From an uncultured Bacilli bacterium (GTDB taxonomy: Bacteria > Bacillota_I > Bacilli_A > RF39 > UBA660): a DNA stretch of 64,000 bases. The notes beneath the pieces are model-generated. The model made no database searches, had not been told where the DNA came from, and saw nothing but the letters and a program-made list of their open reading frames with translations. The position numbers and the translations under genes are program-made. How positions within the stretch are numbered: the first letter of the stretch is position 1; every line of letters starts with the position of its first letter. Below are positions 41,525 to 48,893 of this stretch, piece by piece. The DNA lies in contig CAKORJ010000001.1 of the NCBI GenBank assembly GCA_934101575.1, forward strand, positions 558,001 to 622,000, in the 5' to 3' direction.

Positions 41525-42529
41525 TTAACTAAATTTTGCTCCAGAATTTGCATTTATTTCTATATCACTTGTTCTTCCTTCTTTGTATAAATAATACCCT
41601 GCCGCGGCTACCATTGTTGCATTATCTGTACAATATTTTATGCTAGGATAAGAAAATTTAAAACCATTTTCTTCTTTTAGTTTATTAAATTCTTCTCTTA
41701 TTCCAGTATTTGCTGCGACTCCTCCGGCTAATATTAGGTTTTTAACATTATATTTTTTCATTGCTTTTATTGTTTTTGTTGTTAGTGATTCTACTACTAT
41801 TTTTTGAAATGATGCTGCTAGATCTTCTTTTTTTAATGGTTCATTTTTTTGATCTAGATTATGTACTAAGTTTATTACTGCACTTTTTAGACCACTGAAA
41901 CTAAAATTAAAGCTATCGTCATTTAGTGGAAGAGGCAATTCATAACTTGCTATTCCTTGATGTGCTAGTTTATCTATAACAGGTCCTCCTGGATATGGAA
42001 CATTTATTACTCTTCCTACTTTGTCATAACATTCTCCAACGGCATCATCTAGTGTTTGTCCTACTACTTTATAATCAAAGTGATCTTTCATATATAACAA
42101 TTCTGTGTGTCCTCCGCTTATTATTAGAGCCATAAGTGGAAATTTTAGTTCTTGTTCTATGCTATTTGCATATATATGGCTTCTTATGTGATGAACTGGT
42201 ACTAATGGTTTGTCATAGATATATGCAAGAGTTTTTGCGGCTTCTAGCCCTACTAGAAGTGATCCTACAAGTCCTGGTCCGTGGGTTACTGCTATCGCTG
42301 ATATATCTTTCATTTCAAGTTTTGAATCTTTTAGACATTTATCTATTACAAACACTATATCTTTCACATGATTTCTACTCGCTATTTCTGGTACTACTCC
42401 GCCATATAGTGTATGTATATCTATTTGACTTAATATTACTGTATTTATCTCTTCTGTTCCATTTTTTACTATAGAGCATGATGTTTCATCACAACTTGAT
42501 TCTATTCCTAATATATATGTATCTTTCAT
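41525..42529 (-). CDS. tsaD: tRNA N6-threonylcarbamoyladenosine transferase TsaD
   Basis: Transfers the threonylcarbamoyl group to A37 of ANN-decoding tRNAs, with TsaB and TsaE. Key segments are ILGIESSCDETSCSIVKNG, THGPGLVGSLLVGLEAAKTL, metal-binding VPVHHIRSHIYA, LIISGGHTELLYMK, GGVAANTGIREEF and KYCTDNATMVAAAGYYLY. The 334-residue length is normal. It follows rimI by four bases in the tsaE-tsaB-rimI-tsaD operon. Confidence 0.97.
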   Translation of the reverse strand: MKDTYILGIESSCDETSCSIVKNGTEEINTVILSQIDIHTLYGGVVPEIASRNHVKDIVFVIDKCLKDSKLEMKDISAIAVTHGPGLVGSLLVGLEAAKTLAYIYDKPLVPVHHIRSHIYANSIEQELKFPLMALIISGGHTELLYMKDHFDYKVVGQTLDDAVGECYDKVGRVINVPYPGGPVIDKLAHQGIASYELPLPLNDDSFNFSFSGLKSAVINLVHNLDQKNEPLKKEDLAASFQKIVVESLTTKTIKAMKKYNVKNLILAGGVAANTGIREEFNKLKEENGFKFSYPSIKYCTDNATMVAAAGYYLYKEGRTSDIEINANSGAKFS

Positions 42530-42533
42530 TTTT

Positions 42534-42926
42534 TCACTTCTTTCTTTCCATTAGAACTCCATCTATTCCATTATAATATCCTTTTCTTATAGCTTGTTTT
42601 TTGAAGTTAAACTTTTTATATAAATTTATTGCTATTTCATTTGTTATTTTTACTTCTAGTGTTATATCTTTGTTTTCTTTTATTAGATTTTCTAACAGCT
42701 TTGTTCCTATTTTATTATTTCTATAATTTTTATCTACTTCTATGTTATTTATTTCTATTCTGTCATATATATCACTATAGTATATATATCCTTTTACTAT
42801 ATTTTCTTCTATATATATTTTTATTATTGCAAATGGATTATTATTTAATTCATGTTTTATTGTTTCTTTTTTTATAAATGAGTCTTCTAATAGATATATA
42901 TTACTATTTGTTATCTTTATTATCAT
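42534..42926 (-). CDS. rimI: RimI-type ribosomal protein alanine N-acetyltransferase
   Basis: A 130-residue GNAT domain. The acetyl-CoA loop is NYRNNKIGTKLLENL, and the ending NEIAINLYKKFNFKKQAIRKGYY is typical of RimI. It lies between tsaB and tsaD, the common place for rimI in Bacillota, and overlaps the end of tsaB by 23 bases, with GAGG upstream of the ATG. The substrate is assumed from family and context. Confidence 0.88.
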   Translation of the reverse strand: MIIKITNSNIYLLEDSFIKKETIKHELNNNPFAIIKIYIEENIVKGYIYYSDIYDRIEINNIEVDKNYRNNKIGTKLLENLIKENKDITLEVKITNEIAINLYKKFNFKKQAIRKGYYNGIDGVLMERKK

Positions 42927-43536
42927 TTAATTTTTCCTCGGCTTCTGTCTTTTTTAAATAGTTTGGTACAAATGACATTGGATTTTCTTTTGTTTTTGTT
43001 CCATACTTATAGAATCTATTTAGATCTGGTTTATATTTTTTTACTTCAAATTCAAATGTATTATTTGATATGTATGTTGTTTTTTTATTTAGTTCTTTTA
43101 CTTTTTCTTGTAGTTCTTCCAATTTTATATACTTTTCTTCCATTATTATATTATAATCTTTGTCATATATCTTGGCATATACATATCCTCTTCTGGCATC
43201 TATTAACGGAACTATTATGTCATTTTGCTTAGAAGTTGCCATTACATCTAGACTTGATGTGCTATATAAATTTTTATCTAAAAAGTATGCCATTGTTTTT
43301 GCTATTGTTACTCCGACTCTTAGTCCTGTAAATGAGCCTGGCCCTTTTACACATATTATTTCATCTATGTCATTTGGTGTTAGATTTTCTTCATCTAATA
43401 GACTTTTTATTAGATATAAGGTTTCTTTTGATAGATCTTTATCTAACTGTTTATATATTTCTTTTGTTATTTTGTTATTCTTTGCTAATCCTATATTTAG
43501 AAAGTTTGAGGAAGTATTTAAAAAAAGACTTATCAT
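42904..43536 (-). CDS. tsaB: tRNA threonylcarbamoyladenosine biosynthesis protein TsaB
   Basis: Non-catalytic ASKHA-fold partner of TsaD. The 210-residue protein shows LNTSSNFLNIGLAKN, the highly conserved CVKGPGSFTGLRVGVTIAKT, and VPLIDARRGYVYAKIY. It is co-translated with tsaE (four-base ATGA overlap) and rimI. Identification is secure. Confidence 0.95.
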   Translation of the reverse strand: MISLFLNTSSNFLNIGLAKNNKITKEIYKQLDKDLSKETLYLIKSLLDEENLTPNDIDEIICVKGPGSFTGLRVGVTIAKTMAYFLDKNLYSTSSLDVMATSKQNDIIVPLIDARRGYVYAKIYDKDYNIIMEEKYIKLEELQEKVKELNKKTTYISNNTFEFEVKKYKPDLNRFYKYGTKTKENPMSFVPNYLKKTEAEEKLNDNKDNK

Positions 43537-43985
43537 AGTACTGCCTCACATAAGTCTTCATATTTTTTACCATATGGCTTAATAATTAACATTCTTTTAT
43601 TTTCTCCTAGTATTTTGAAAGAAATTTCTAATCTTTCATTTGGTAGTTCATCTTTTATCATATCTGACCATTCTATGATTGATACTCCTTTTTTTACAAA
43701 ATACTCTGGAAAATCTATTTGGACATTTGCTTCATCTATTCTGTAAACGTCCATATGAAACAATGGCATTTCTCCGCCATAATATTCTTTTACTATATTA
43801 AATGTTGGCGAAGTTATGGTATCTGTTATTCCTAAAGCGTTTGCAAATCCTTTAGTGAATACTGTTTTTCCACTTCCTAAATCTCCTTTTAAACATATTA
43901 CCATGTTTGGAAATTTTTCACTTTCTAAATTTTCTGCTAATTCGATAGTTTCTCGCTCATCTAGCGATGTTATTTTATATTCCAC
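43533..43985 (-). CDS. tsaE: tRNA threonylcarbamoyladenosine biosynthesis ATPase TsaE
   Basis: P-loop ATPase that resets the TsaBDE complex. Walker A is CLKGDLGSGKTVFTKGFANA. TSPTFNIVKEYYGG and FHMDVYRI follow, and SIIEWSDMI is the second conserved motif. It is 150 residues long and first in its operon. The promoter lies partly in the terminator of the upstream gene. Confidence 0.96.
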   Translation of the reverse strand: MEYKITSLDERETIELAENLESEKFPNMVICLKGDLGSGKTVFTKGFANALGITDTITSPTFNIVKEYYGGEMPLFHMDVYRIDEANVQIDFPEYFVKKGVSIIEWSDMIKDELPNERLEISFKILGENKRMLIIKPYGKKYEDLCEAVL

Positions 43986-44001
43986 TTATATCACCAAAAT
44001 C

Positions 44002-44031
44002 ATTTTATCATAAAGAAAAGATGTTATTCAA
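44002..44031 (-). promoter_or_regulatory. promoter of the tsaE operon, -35 in the upstream terminator loop
   Basis: TTGAAT (44026-44031) covers the loop of the hairpin; TAAAAT (44002-44007) follows after 18 bases on the minus strand. Confidence 0.55.
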
Positions 44032-44040
44032 CACCTTTTT
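44014..44040 (-). terminator. intrinsic terminator of the HdeD-type gene
   Basis: AGGTGTT, loop GAAT and AACATCT (one G-U), then TTTTC on the minus strand. It begins at the stop codon. Confidence 0.6.
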
Positions 44041-44558
44041 TATTTTTTTACTTTTACTTTGTAAATAACTTCTTCATTTTTTTCATTTGTTATTGTGGAG
44101 ATTCCTGATAGGATTAATACTATTCCTAGAAAAATCCCTGCTCCTACAACTGGTATTATTGGTAAGGCAAACGCTATTACCCCTAGTATTATTCTGGTTA
44201 TTGGTCCTATTAGAGATCTTGTGTCTTTTGTTACTTTAGTTGTAAATATTAGACTTGTTAGTCCGGATATAAATAACCAAATTCCTAGCACTACTGGTAC
44301 TACTTTCACTGCGGCATCTGTGTTATTTACTAATATTATACCAAATATTAGTCCTAGAATTGATCCTCCTATTGTATATGATGCATATGGATTTTTACTA
44401 GCTATTGCTGTTATTATTCCTACACTTGCGTATACTATTAAGATTACTCCTGCTATTAGTACTATTGTTGCAAATGTATCTTTTGGACTTATTAGAAACA
44501 CTACTCCAAATAGTATTAATAGTATTCCAAATATGTATGTCCATGTCTTTTTACTCAT
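44040..44558 (-). CDS. HdeD/DUF308-family membrane protein
   Basis: A 172-residue integral membrane protein with about six hydrophobic helices in three similar pairs, such as FGILLILFGVVFLISP, GLIFGIILV and GIFLGIVLILSGIS. This is the pattern of DUF308, whose best known member is E. coli HdeD, an acid-stress membrane protein. The basic C-terminal tail is VYKVKVKK-like. Function here is unknown. It starts 11 bases after the lipoprotein gene, so they are probably one transcript. Confidence 0.75.
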   Translation of the reverse strand: MSKKTWTYIFGILLILFGVVFLISPKDTFATIVLIAGVILIVYASVGIITAIASKNPYASYTIGGSILGLIFGIILVNNTDAAVKVVPVVLGIWLFISGLTSLIFTTKVTKDTRSLIGPITRIILGVIAFALPIIPVVGAGIFLGIVLILSGISTITNEKNEEVIYKVKVKK

Positions 44559-44569
44559 AATATCCTCCT

Positions 44570-44965
44570 TTAATAGTCTAAGTATTCATCTTCTTCCCAT
44601 ACTTTGTTTTTATAAGAAGAGTTGTATACTTTATAATCATATTTCTTGCCTTTTTCTTTTATAAACACTGTATATACTTTTATTGTACTGTTTTTAGATA
44701 GTGGAATAACTGTTTCTCCTTTTTCTTTGTAGACTATTTCACATGAGAAAACGTATTTATTTCCTTTGCTTTCCACAAATGTACAATTTTTGGATACTAA
44801 TTCGTCTATATTTTCTATTTCTTTTCGTTTTTCTCCTAGTGTTTTGTCATTAAACCAAGCATCTATGGCCATTTCACCATATTTTGGATTTTGGTATGGA
44901 TCGAAGGAGCATCCTGTTAAAATAATTGTCATTACTATTGTTAATAAAAAAAGCCTTATTTTCAT
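44570..44965 (-). CDS. lipoprotein of unknown function
   Basis: A 131-residue protein with a classic lipoprotein signal: basic MKIR, hydrophobic LFLLTIVMTIIL and lipobox LTGC, so it should be lipid-anchored on the outer face of the membrane. The mature part has a Cys pair (NCTFVE, VFSCEIVY) and a basic-aromatic C-terminus. No family was recognised. The ATG at 44965 has GAGGTAATC upstream; the earlier in-frame start lacks one. Confidence 0.7.
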   Translation of the reverse strand: MKIRLFLLTIVMTIILTGCSFDPYQNPKYGEMAIDAWFNDKTLGEKRKEIENIDELVSKNCTFVESKGNKYVFSCEIVYKEKGETVIPLSKNSTIKVYTVFIKEKGKKYDYKVYNSSYKNKVWEEDEYLDY

Positions 44966-45013
44966 ATGATTACCTCGTGTTAATGATAACATATTTTATC
45001 TTCTTTTACAAGA

Positions 45014-45721
45014 CTACTCTAGGACATCTGTTGCTTTATGGCTTGTTTGTTCATATAGATTTAAATTGTTTTGTTTGTCTAATGTTGCTAAAAATATATC
45101 CTGTGCTTTTTTGTTTTGTTTTTTTAATTCTTTTTCCAGCCAAGTTTTTGTTTTATCATATTTTTTTAAGTTTTCTTCCATTATGTTACCATCTATAATT
45201 ACATTGGCTAGTAAACATGCTTTTTCTTTTTTGATTTTCATATCTTTATTTGTTACTGGGTTGTATTCGCTTTTGGGCATGATACTTATTTTTCCACTTG
45301 CTTCCATTACTGCATAGGCTATTTCATTTATGTCGAAATATCCTTGTTCTCGTGCTTGTTCTAAGAAATCATTTATATCGAATTTTACTTTTTTTAAGCC
45401 TTCTTTTAGAAATTTTCCATCTTCTATTAGGATTGTTGGCACTCCAGAAAAAAATCTTCTTAAAAAAATACTTTTCATGGTTCCTATTGATATTATGTAA
45501 GCAATTACTCCGAATAGTACTACTGCTAGGGTACCGTGTAAAATATTTGAATCTAAGTTTATTGTCATTTCTGCGGCAAAGTTACCTATTGATATTCCTA
45601 TTACATAATCAAATAGACTTAGCTGAGAAACTTGTTTTTTACCTAACATTTTTGTTATTAAAAATAATGTTACTAAGGAAAGTATAGCTCTTCCTGTTAC
45701 GTTTAATATTTCTCCTAACAT
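45014..45721 (-). CDS. YetF/DUF421-family membrane protein
   Basis: A 235-residue protein with three N-terminal membrane helices followed by a cytosolic domain, the DUF421 plan. Characteristic are LFLITKMLGKKQVSQLSLFDYVIGISIGN, shown here in part as KMLGKKQVSQLS and DYVIGISIGN, and in the second half PTILIEDGKFL and GYFDINEIAYAVMEASGKIS. Bacillus YetF and relatives are spore or membrane proteins of unclear function. The ATG at 45721 is preferred because GGTGAT precedes it. Confidence 0.82.
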   Translation of the reverse strand: MLGEILNVTGRAILSLVTLFLITKMLGKKQVSQLSLFDYVIGISIGNFAAEMTINLDSNILHGTLAVVLFGVIAYIISIGTMKSIFLRRFFSGVPTILIEDGKFLKEGLKKVKFDINDFLEQAREQGYFDINEIAYAVMEASGKISIMPKSEYNPVTNKDMKIKKEKACLLANVIIDGNIMEENLKKYDKTKTWLEKELKKQNKKAQDIFLATLDKQNNLNLYEQTSHKATDVLE

Positions 45722-45766
45722 ATTTATCACCATACTTATTGTGGATTTTTATATTTTTTTTATTCA

Positions 45767-45791
45767 AAAAGAAAAGGACTTTTTGTCCTTA
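45767..45791 (-). terminator. intrinsic terminator of the Ig-like-domain gene
   Basis: AAGGAC, loop AAAAA and GTCCTT, then a T-rich tract on the minus strand. Confidence 0.65.
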
Positions 45792-47735
45792 TTCTATGTT
45801 TGTTATTTGAAATTGATAGCCATCACTTATGTTTCCAGCTGTATCTTTTGCAAAGGCATAATATGTTCCGTTATATGTTGCTGTATATGATACTACTGGG
45901 CTTAGTGCTGTTTGGATAGTAGTCCATTTACATGTGTTTGAACTGTCTACTGTAGTTACACACCATCTTTGTACTAGGCTTGTTGAGTCTTGCATGGCTA
46001 TTTTTACAACATCTTGTTTAGTTGCTGTTGTATCTATACCTGCGACTGTTTGTATTTTTGGTTTTGTTGCATCTAGTTTTGATATGTATTTTACTGTGCT
46101 ACTACAAACATTATTTTTACAAGCTTTTACATAATATGTTGCTTTTTCATCTTGTTTGATTGTTACTCTTGAACCTTTATTATTCATTTGACTTTCAGTT
46201 TTTCCGTAATAATATGATACTCCATTTTCTGATCCTGTGAAGTTCAATACATATGCTCTGTTATGCCACTGGTTAGTGTCTATGTTGTCGCTTGCTGTTA
46301 TCATCGGAGGTCTCATCTTTGCTACTTTTACTCTTACTGTCTTAGAAATATTGTTGTTTGCTGTTACTGTTACATCTGCTGTTCCTTCTTTTTTAGCTAA
46401 GACTACTCCATTTCCTGTTATGCTAACTACACTTTCATCTGAGCTTTTCCATGATACTTTTTTATTTTTGGCATTGTCTGGTGTTAAGGTTACTAGTATT
46501 TTTTCTGTTTCTCCCTGAGTCATATTTAGTTCGTTTTTATTTAAAGTTATTTCTGTTACTTCTGTCCCTTCGGAAGAAACTTCTTTTGCTACTACTACTT
46601 TTATTTCTTTATACATAGTTGTGTTTAGTGGATGAACAGTTATTGTTACTTCACCTGGCTTTAAGGCTGTTATTAGTCCTCCATCACTTATTGTTGCAAC
46701 TGTATCATCGGTAGTAGTGAAATACATACTAGTAGAGGTTGAATTTATTGGATTGTATCCTATTTTTATTCTTATATTTTCTCCTGGTGTTAATTGAACT
46801 TTTTCTGGAGTAACTGTAAATGATTTCATTTCTATATGTTCTTTTGTTATTGCTACATTTACTGAGATACTTCTTGCTCCTTTTTTAATGGTTAAAATAG
46901 CATTTCCTGCTTTTACTCCCATTATTCTTCCGGCATCGTTTACTGTCATGATACTTTCATCACTTGATTCATATATTATATCTTTAGAGCATTCTCCTTC
47001 GCCAAAGTCTATTTTTAAGTCATATGCTGTTCCTTCTACTACAGAGATGTTTTCATTTAACAACAGATCATTATTAAATGCAGGACATACTATTATTTGT
47101 TTTTTTTCTTTTGCCATATTTTTTCCGTTTAATGTTGAAACTATTTCTATTGTTGATTTGCCTTCTTGAATTGGCACTAGTGTGTTTACTGTTTCTTTTC
47201 CTTTTACCTCTTCATTTAATACTGTTAAGACTTTTGGGTTTTTTGATGTAAATTTTGTTACTGTTTGGTCTAAATCTTTTTTACCATTTGCTATTACTGA
47301 AACTGCTCCTGTTTCTCCCATATATACTACTTTTGGAACTATTATATTTGTATAATATGAAGCTCTATCTTTTGAAATGTATGCAAATATCACTAATAAT
47401 GTTACTAGTATTAATAATAAAATTCCTGCTATTACTATTACAACTTGTTTATTGATTGAACTTAGAAAATCTTTTACTCTTTCTTCTGGTGTTAAATCTG
47501 ATTTATCTTCAAAAACAACATTTGAATTATCTATATAATTTAAATCTTTATTAACTCCAATGTTACTGAAATCAGAATTTTCTCCATAATCTTGACGATA
47601 TAAATCTGTTGGTGTTGTTTTTTTTGGTTCTTGTTTTACTGTTTCTTCGGAGTTTTTATCAAGATTATCTTCGGAAATAGATTCATCATCTGCGTAGTAA
47701 TCTGGTTCTTCAATATTGAAATCACCTTTAGCCAT
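45789..47735 (-). CDS. membrane-anchored protein with tandem BIG2 Ig-like domains
   Basis: A 648-residue protein. About 95 acidic N-terminal residues face the cytosol; a single membrane helix follows (VVIVIAGILLLILVTLLVIFAYI). Outside are at least three bacterial Ig-like (BIG2) domains: recurring phrases are TSKNPKVLTVLNEE, ESSDESIMTVNDAGRIMGVKAG, STSMYFTTTDDTVATISDGG and SWKSSDESVVSITGNG. The last about 150 residues form another beta-rich region with two Cys (CKNNVC). It looks like a type II membrane adhesin or wall-spanning scaffold. It has its own promoter. The cytosolic part is unusual for a plain adhesin. Confidence 0.78.
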   Translation of the reverse strand: MAKGDFNIEEPDYYADDESISEDNLDKNSEETVKQEPKKTTPTDLYRQDYGENSDFSNIGVNKDLNYIDNSNVVFEDKSDLTPEERVKDFLSSINKQVVIVIAGILLLILVTLLVIFAYISKDRASYYTNIIVPKVVYMGETGAVSVIANGKKDLDQTVTKFTSKNPKVLTVLNEEVKGKETVNTLVPIQEGKSTIEIVSTLNGKNMAKEKKQIIVCPAFNNDLLLNENISVVEGTAYDLKIDFGEGECSKDIIYESSDESIMTVNDAGRIMGVKAGNAILTIKKGARSISVNVAITKEHIEMKSFTVTPEKVQLTPGENIRIKIGYNPINSTSTSMYFTTTDDTVATISDGGLITALKPGEVTITVHPLNTTMYKEIKVVVAKEVSSEGTEVTEITLNKNELNMTQGETEKILVTLTPDNAKNKKVSWKSSDESVVSITGNGVVLAKKEGTADVTVTANNNISKTVRVKVAKMRPPMITASDNIDTNQWHNRAYVLNFTGSENGVSYYYGKTESQMNNKGSRVTIKQDEKATYYVKACKNNVCSSTVKYISKLDATKPKIQTVAGIDTTATKQDVVKIAMQDSTSLVQRWCVTTVDSSNTCKWTTIQTALSPVVSYTATYNGTYYAFAKDTAGNISDGYQFQITNIE

Positions 47736-47758
47736 GATATCACCCCTATTCTATATAA

Positions 47759-47787
47759 ATGATATACTAATTTTGGTTAAAAAGCAA
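47759..47787 (-). promoter_or_regulatory. sigma-A-type promoter of the Ig-like-domain gene
   Basis: TTGCTT (47782-47787) and TATCAT (47759-47764) on the minus strand, spacer 17. Confidence 0.6.
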
Positions 47788-47820
47788 TAAAAATTTTGTT
47801 TTTAGATAAAACATGTAATG

Positions 47821-48720
47821 TTATTGTAGATTTTCTATTTCTTTCACTGATAATCCTGTGCATTCTGATACTAGTTTTATATCTAGCTTTTTATTTAACA
47901 TGTTTTTAGCAGTTTCTAATGCTTTAGTGTGTTTTCCCTCTTTTAATGTTTCTTTTCTTACTTCTTTTATAGCTTTTTCTTTAGCTTCTTTCATTGCTTC
48001 CTTAATTCCTTGTTCATATCCTTCCTTAATTGCTTCGTTCTTTAAAGTATTTATTACCATTTCATTATCTTTTTCTGGTGATATTACATTTACAAATTCT
48101 GTATCATTATTTAATTCTTCTACATTATCCATATACTTTTTCATAAACTTATATCCTTTCTCTTTATACAAAACATTTAAATCTTTCATATTTAATCCAA
48201 GCATCAAGAAATGACTATAGTTTAATGCCTTGTTTCTATCACCATGATACCATATATTTAGTAATAAATCCATATTTATTTCTCTTATTAACATTCTATC
48301 ACAGTACTTTATTCCTTTCTCTGATTGTACATAATATTCTGTTAGTATTTCCCCCTTTATTCCTTTTCCCCATGTTATATTAAGTAAGATATGAAGTGGT
48401 ACATTATCATATGAATCTCCTCTTGATACACTATTTGAAAACACACTTGATAAATATGCTAGATTTCTTATTGGAAGACTTGTATAAAAACCATTATTAA
48501 TCTCTACTATTATATTCCCTATATCTGTTTTTACATTTATATCTAAAGTCTTACTTTTTATAGAAAACTCTTTTTTAGGTAATTCATTTGGAATTATTTT
48601 ATATGACTTTATTTCTCTTTCTAAAGCATATTTTAAAAAATATTTAAATACTTCTTCATCTCTAGCCACGGCATTTTTAAATACCGCGTCATATCTTGCA
48701 TCATAGAATGGTTTCGCCAT
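47821..48720 (-). CDS. Rpn/PD-(D/E)XK nuclease-family transposase-like protein
   Basis: A 299-residue protein of the Rpn/YhgA-related group (PF12784): PFYDARYDAVFKNAV at the start, the catalytic strand KTLDINVKTDIGNIIVEIN, the mid-region ILLNITWG, and MLGLNMKDLNVLY. The C-terminus has Glu/Lys-rich repeats (EAMKEAKEKAIKEVRKE) and SECTGLSVKEIENLQ, usual in this family. Such proteins cut DNA and promote RecA-independent recombination in E. coli. The acidic motif ends E-I-N rather than E-x-Q/K. The ATG at 48720 is used; a TTG one codon earlier is better spaced from GGAGG and may be the actual start. Confidence 0.82.
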   Translation of the reverse strand: MAKPFYDARYDAVFKNAVARDEEVFKYFLKYALEREIKSYKIIPNELPKKEFSIKSKTLDINVKTDIGNIIVEINNGFYTSLPIRNLAYLSSVFSNSVSRGDSYDNVPLHILLNITWGKGIKGEILTEYYVQSEKGIKYCDRMLIREINMDLLLNIWYHGDRNKALNYSHFLMLGLNMKDLNVLYKEKGYKFMKKYMDNVEELNNDTEFVNVISPEKDNEMVINTLKNEAIKEGYEQGIKEAMKEAKEKAIKEVRKETLKEGKHTKALETAKNMLNKKLDIKLVSECTGLSVKEIENLQ

Positions 48721-48742
48721 CAAGATTAACACCTCCATATGC

Positions 48743-48771
48743 ATTATATATAAGAATAAATTCCATGTAAA
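48743..48771 (-). promoter_or_regulatory. sigma-A-type promoter of the Rpn-type gene
   Basis: TTTACA (48766-48771) and TATAAT (48743-48748) on the minus strand, spacer 17. Confidence 0.65.
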
Positions 48772-48795
48772 ATGACCATTTTTATCTTTTAACAC

Positions 48796-48837
48796 AAAAA
48801 ATGTATAAGAAAACAAAATATTCTCTTATACATTTTC
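48796..48837 (-). terminator. intrinsic terminator of smc
   Basis: ATGTATAAGA and TCTTATACAT form a ten-base-pair stem, extended by A-T pairs, and are followed by TTTTTTG on the minus strand. Confidence 0.75.
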
Positions 48838-48893
48838 CACTTTTATATTAGATTACTCTATTTAATTATTACAAAGTATTAAACTTTTATTTG

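Noticed and set aside
47821..48720. Complete insertion sequence around the Rpn-type gene
   Set aside because: No terminal inverted repeats or target-site duplication is visible at its edges. The family name transposase does not by itself indicate a mobile element.
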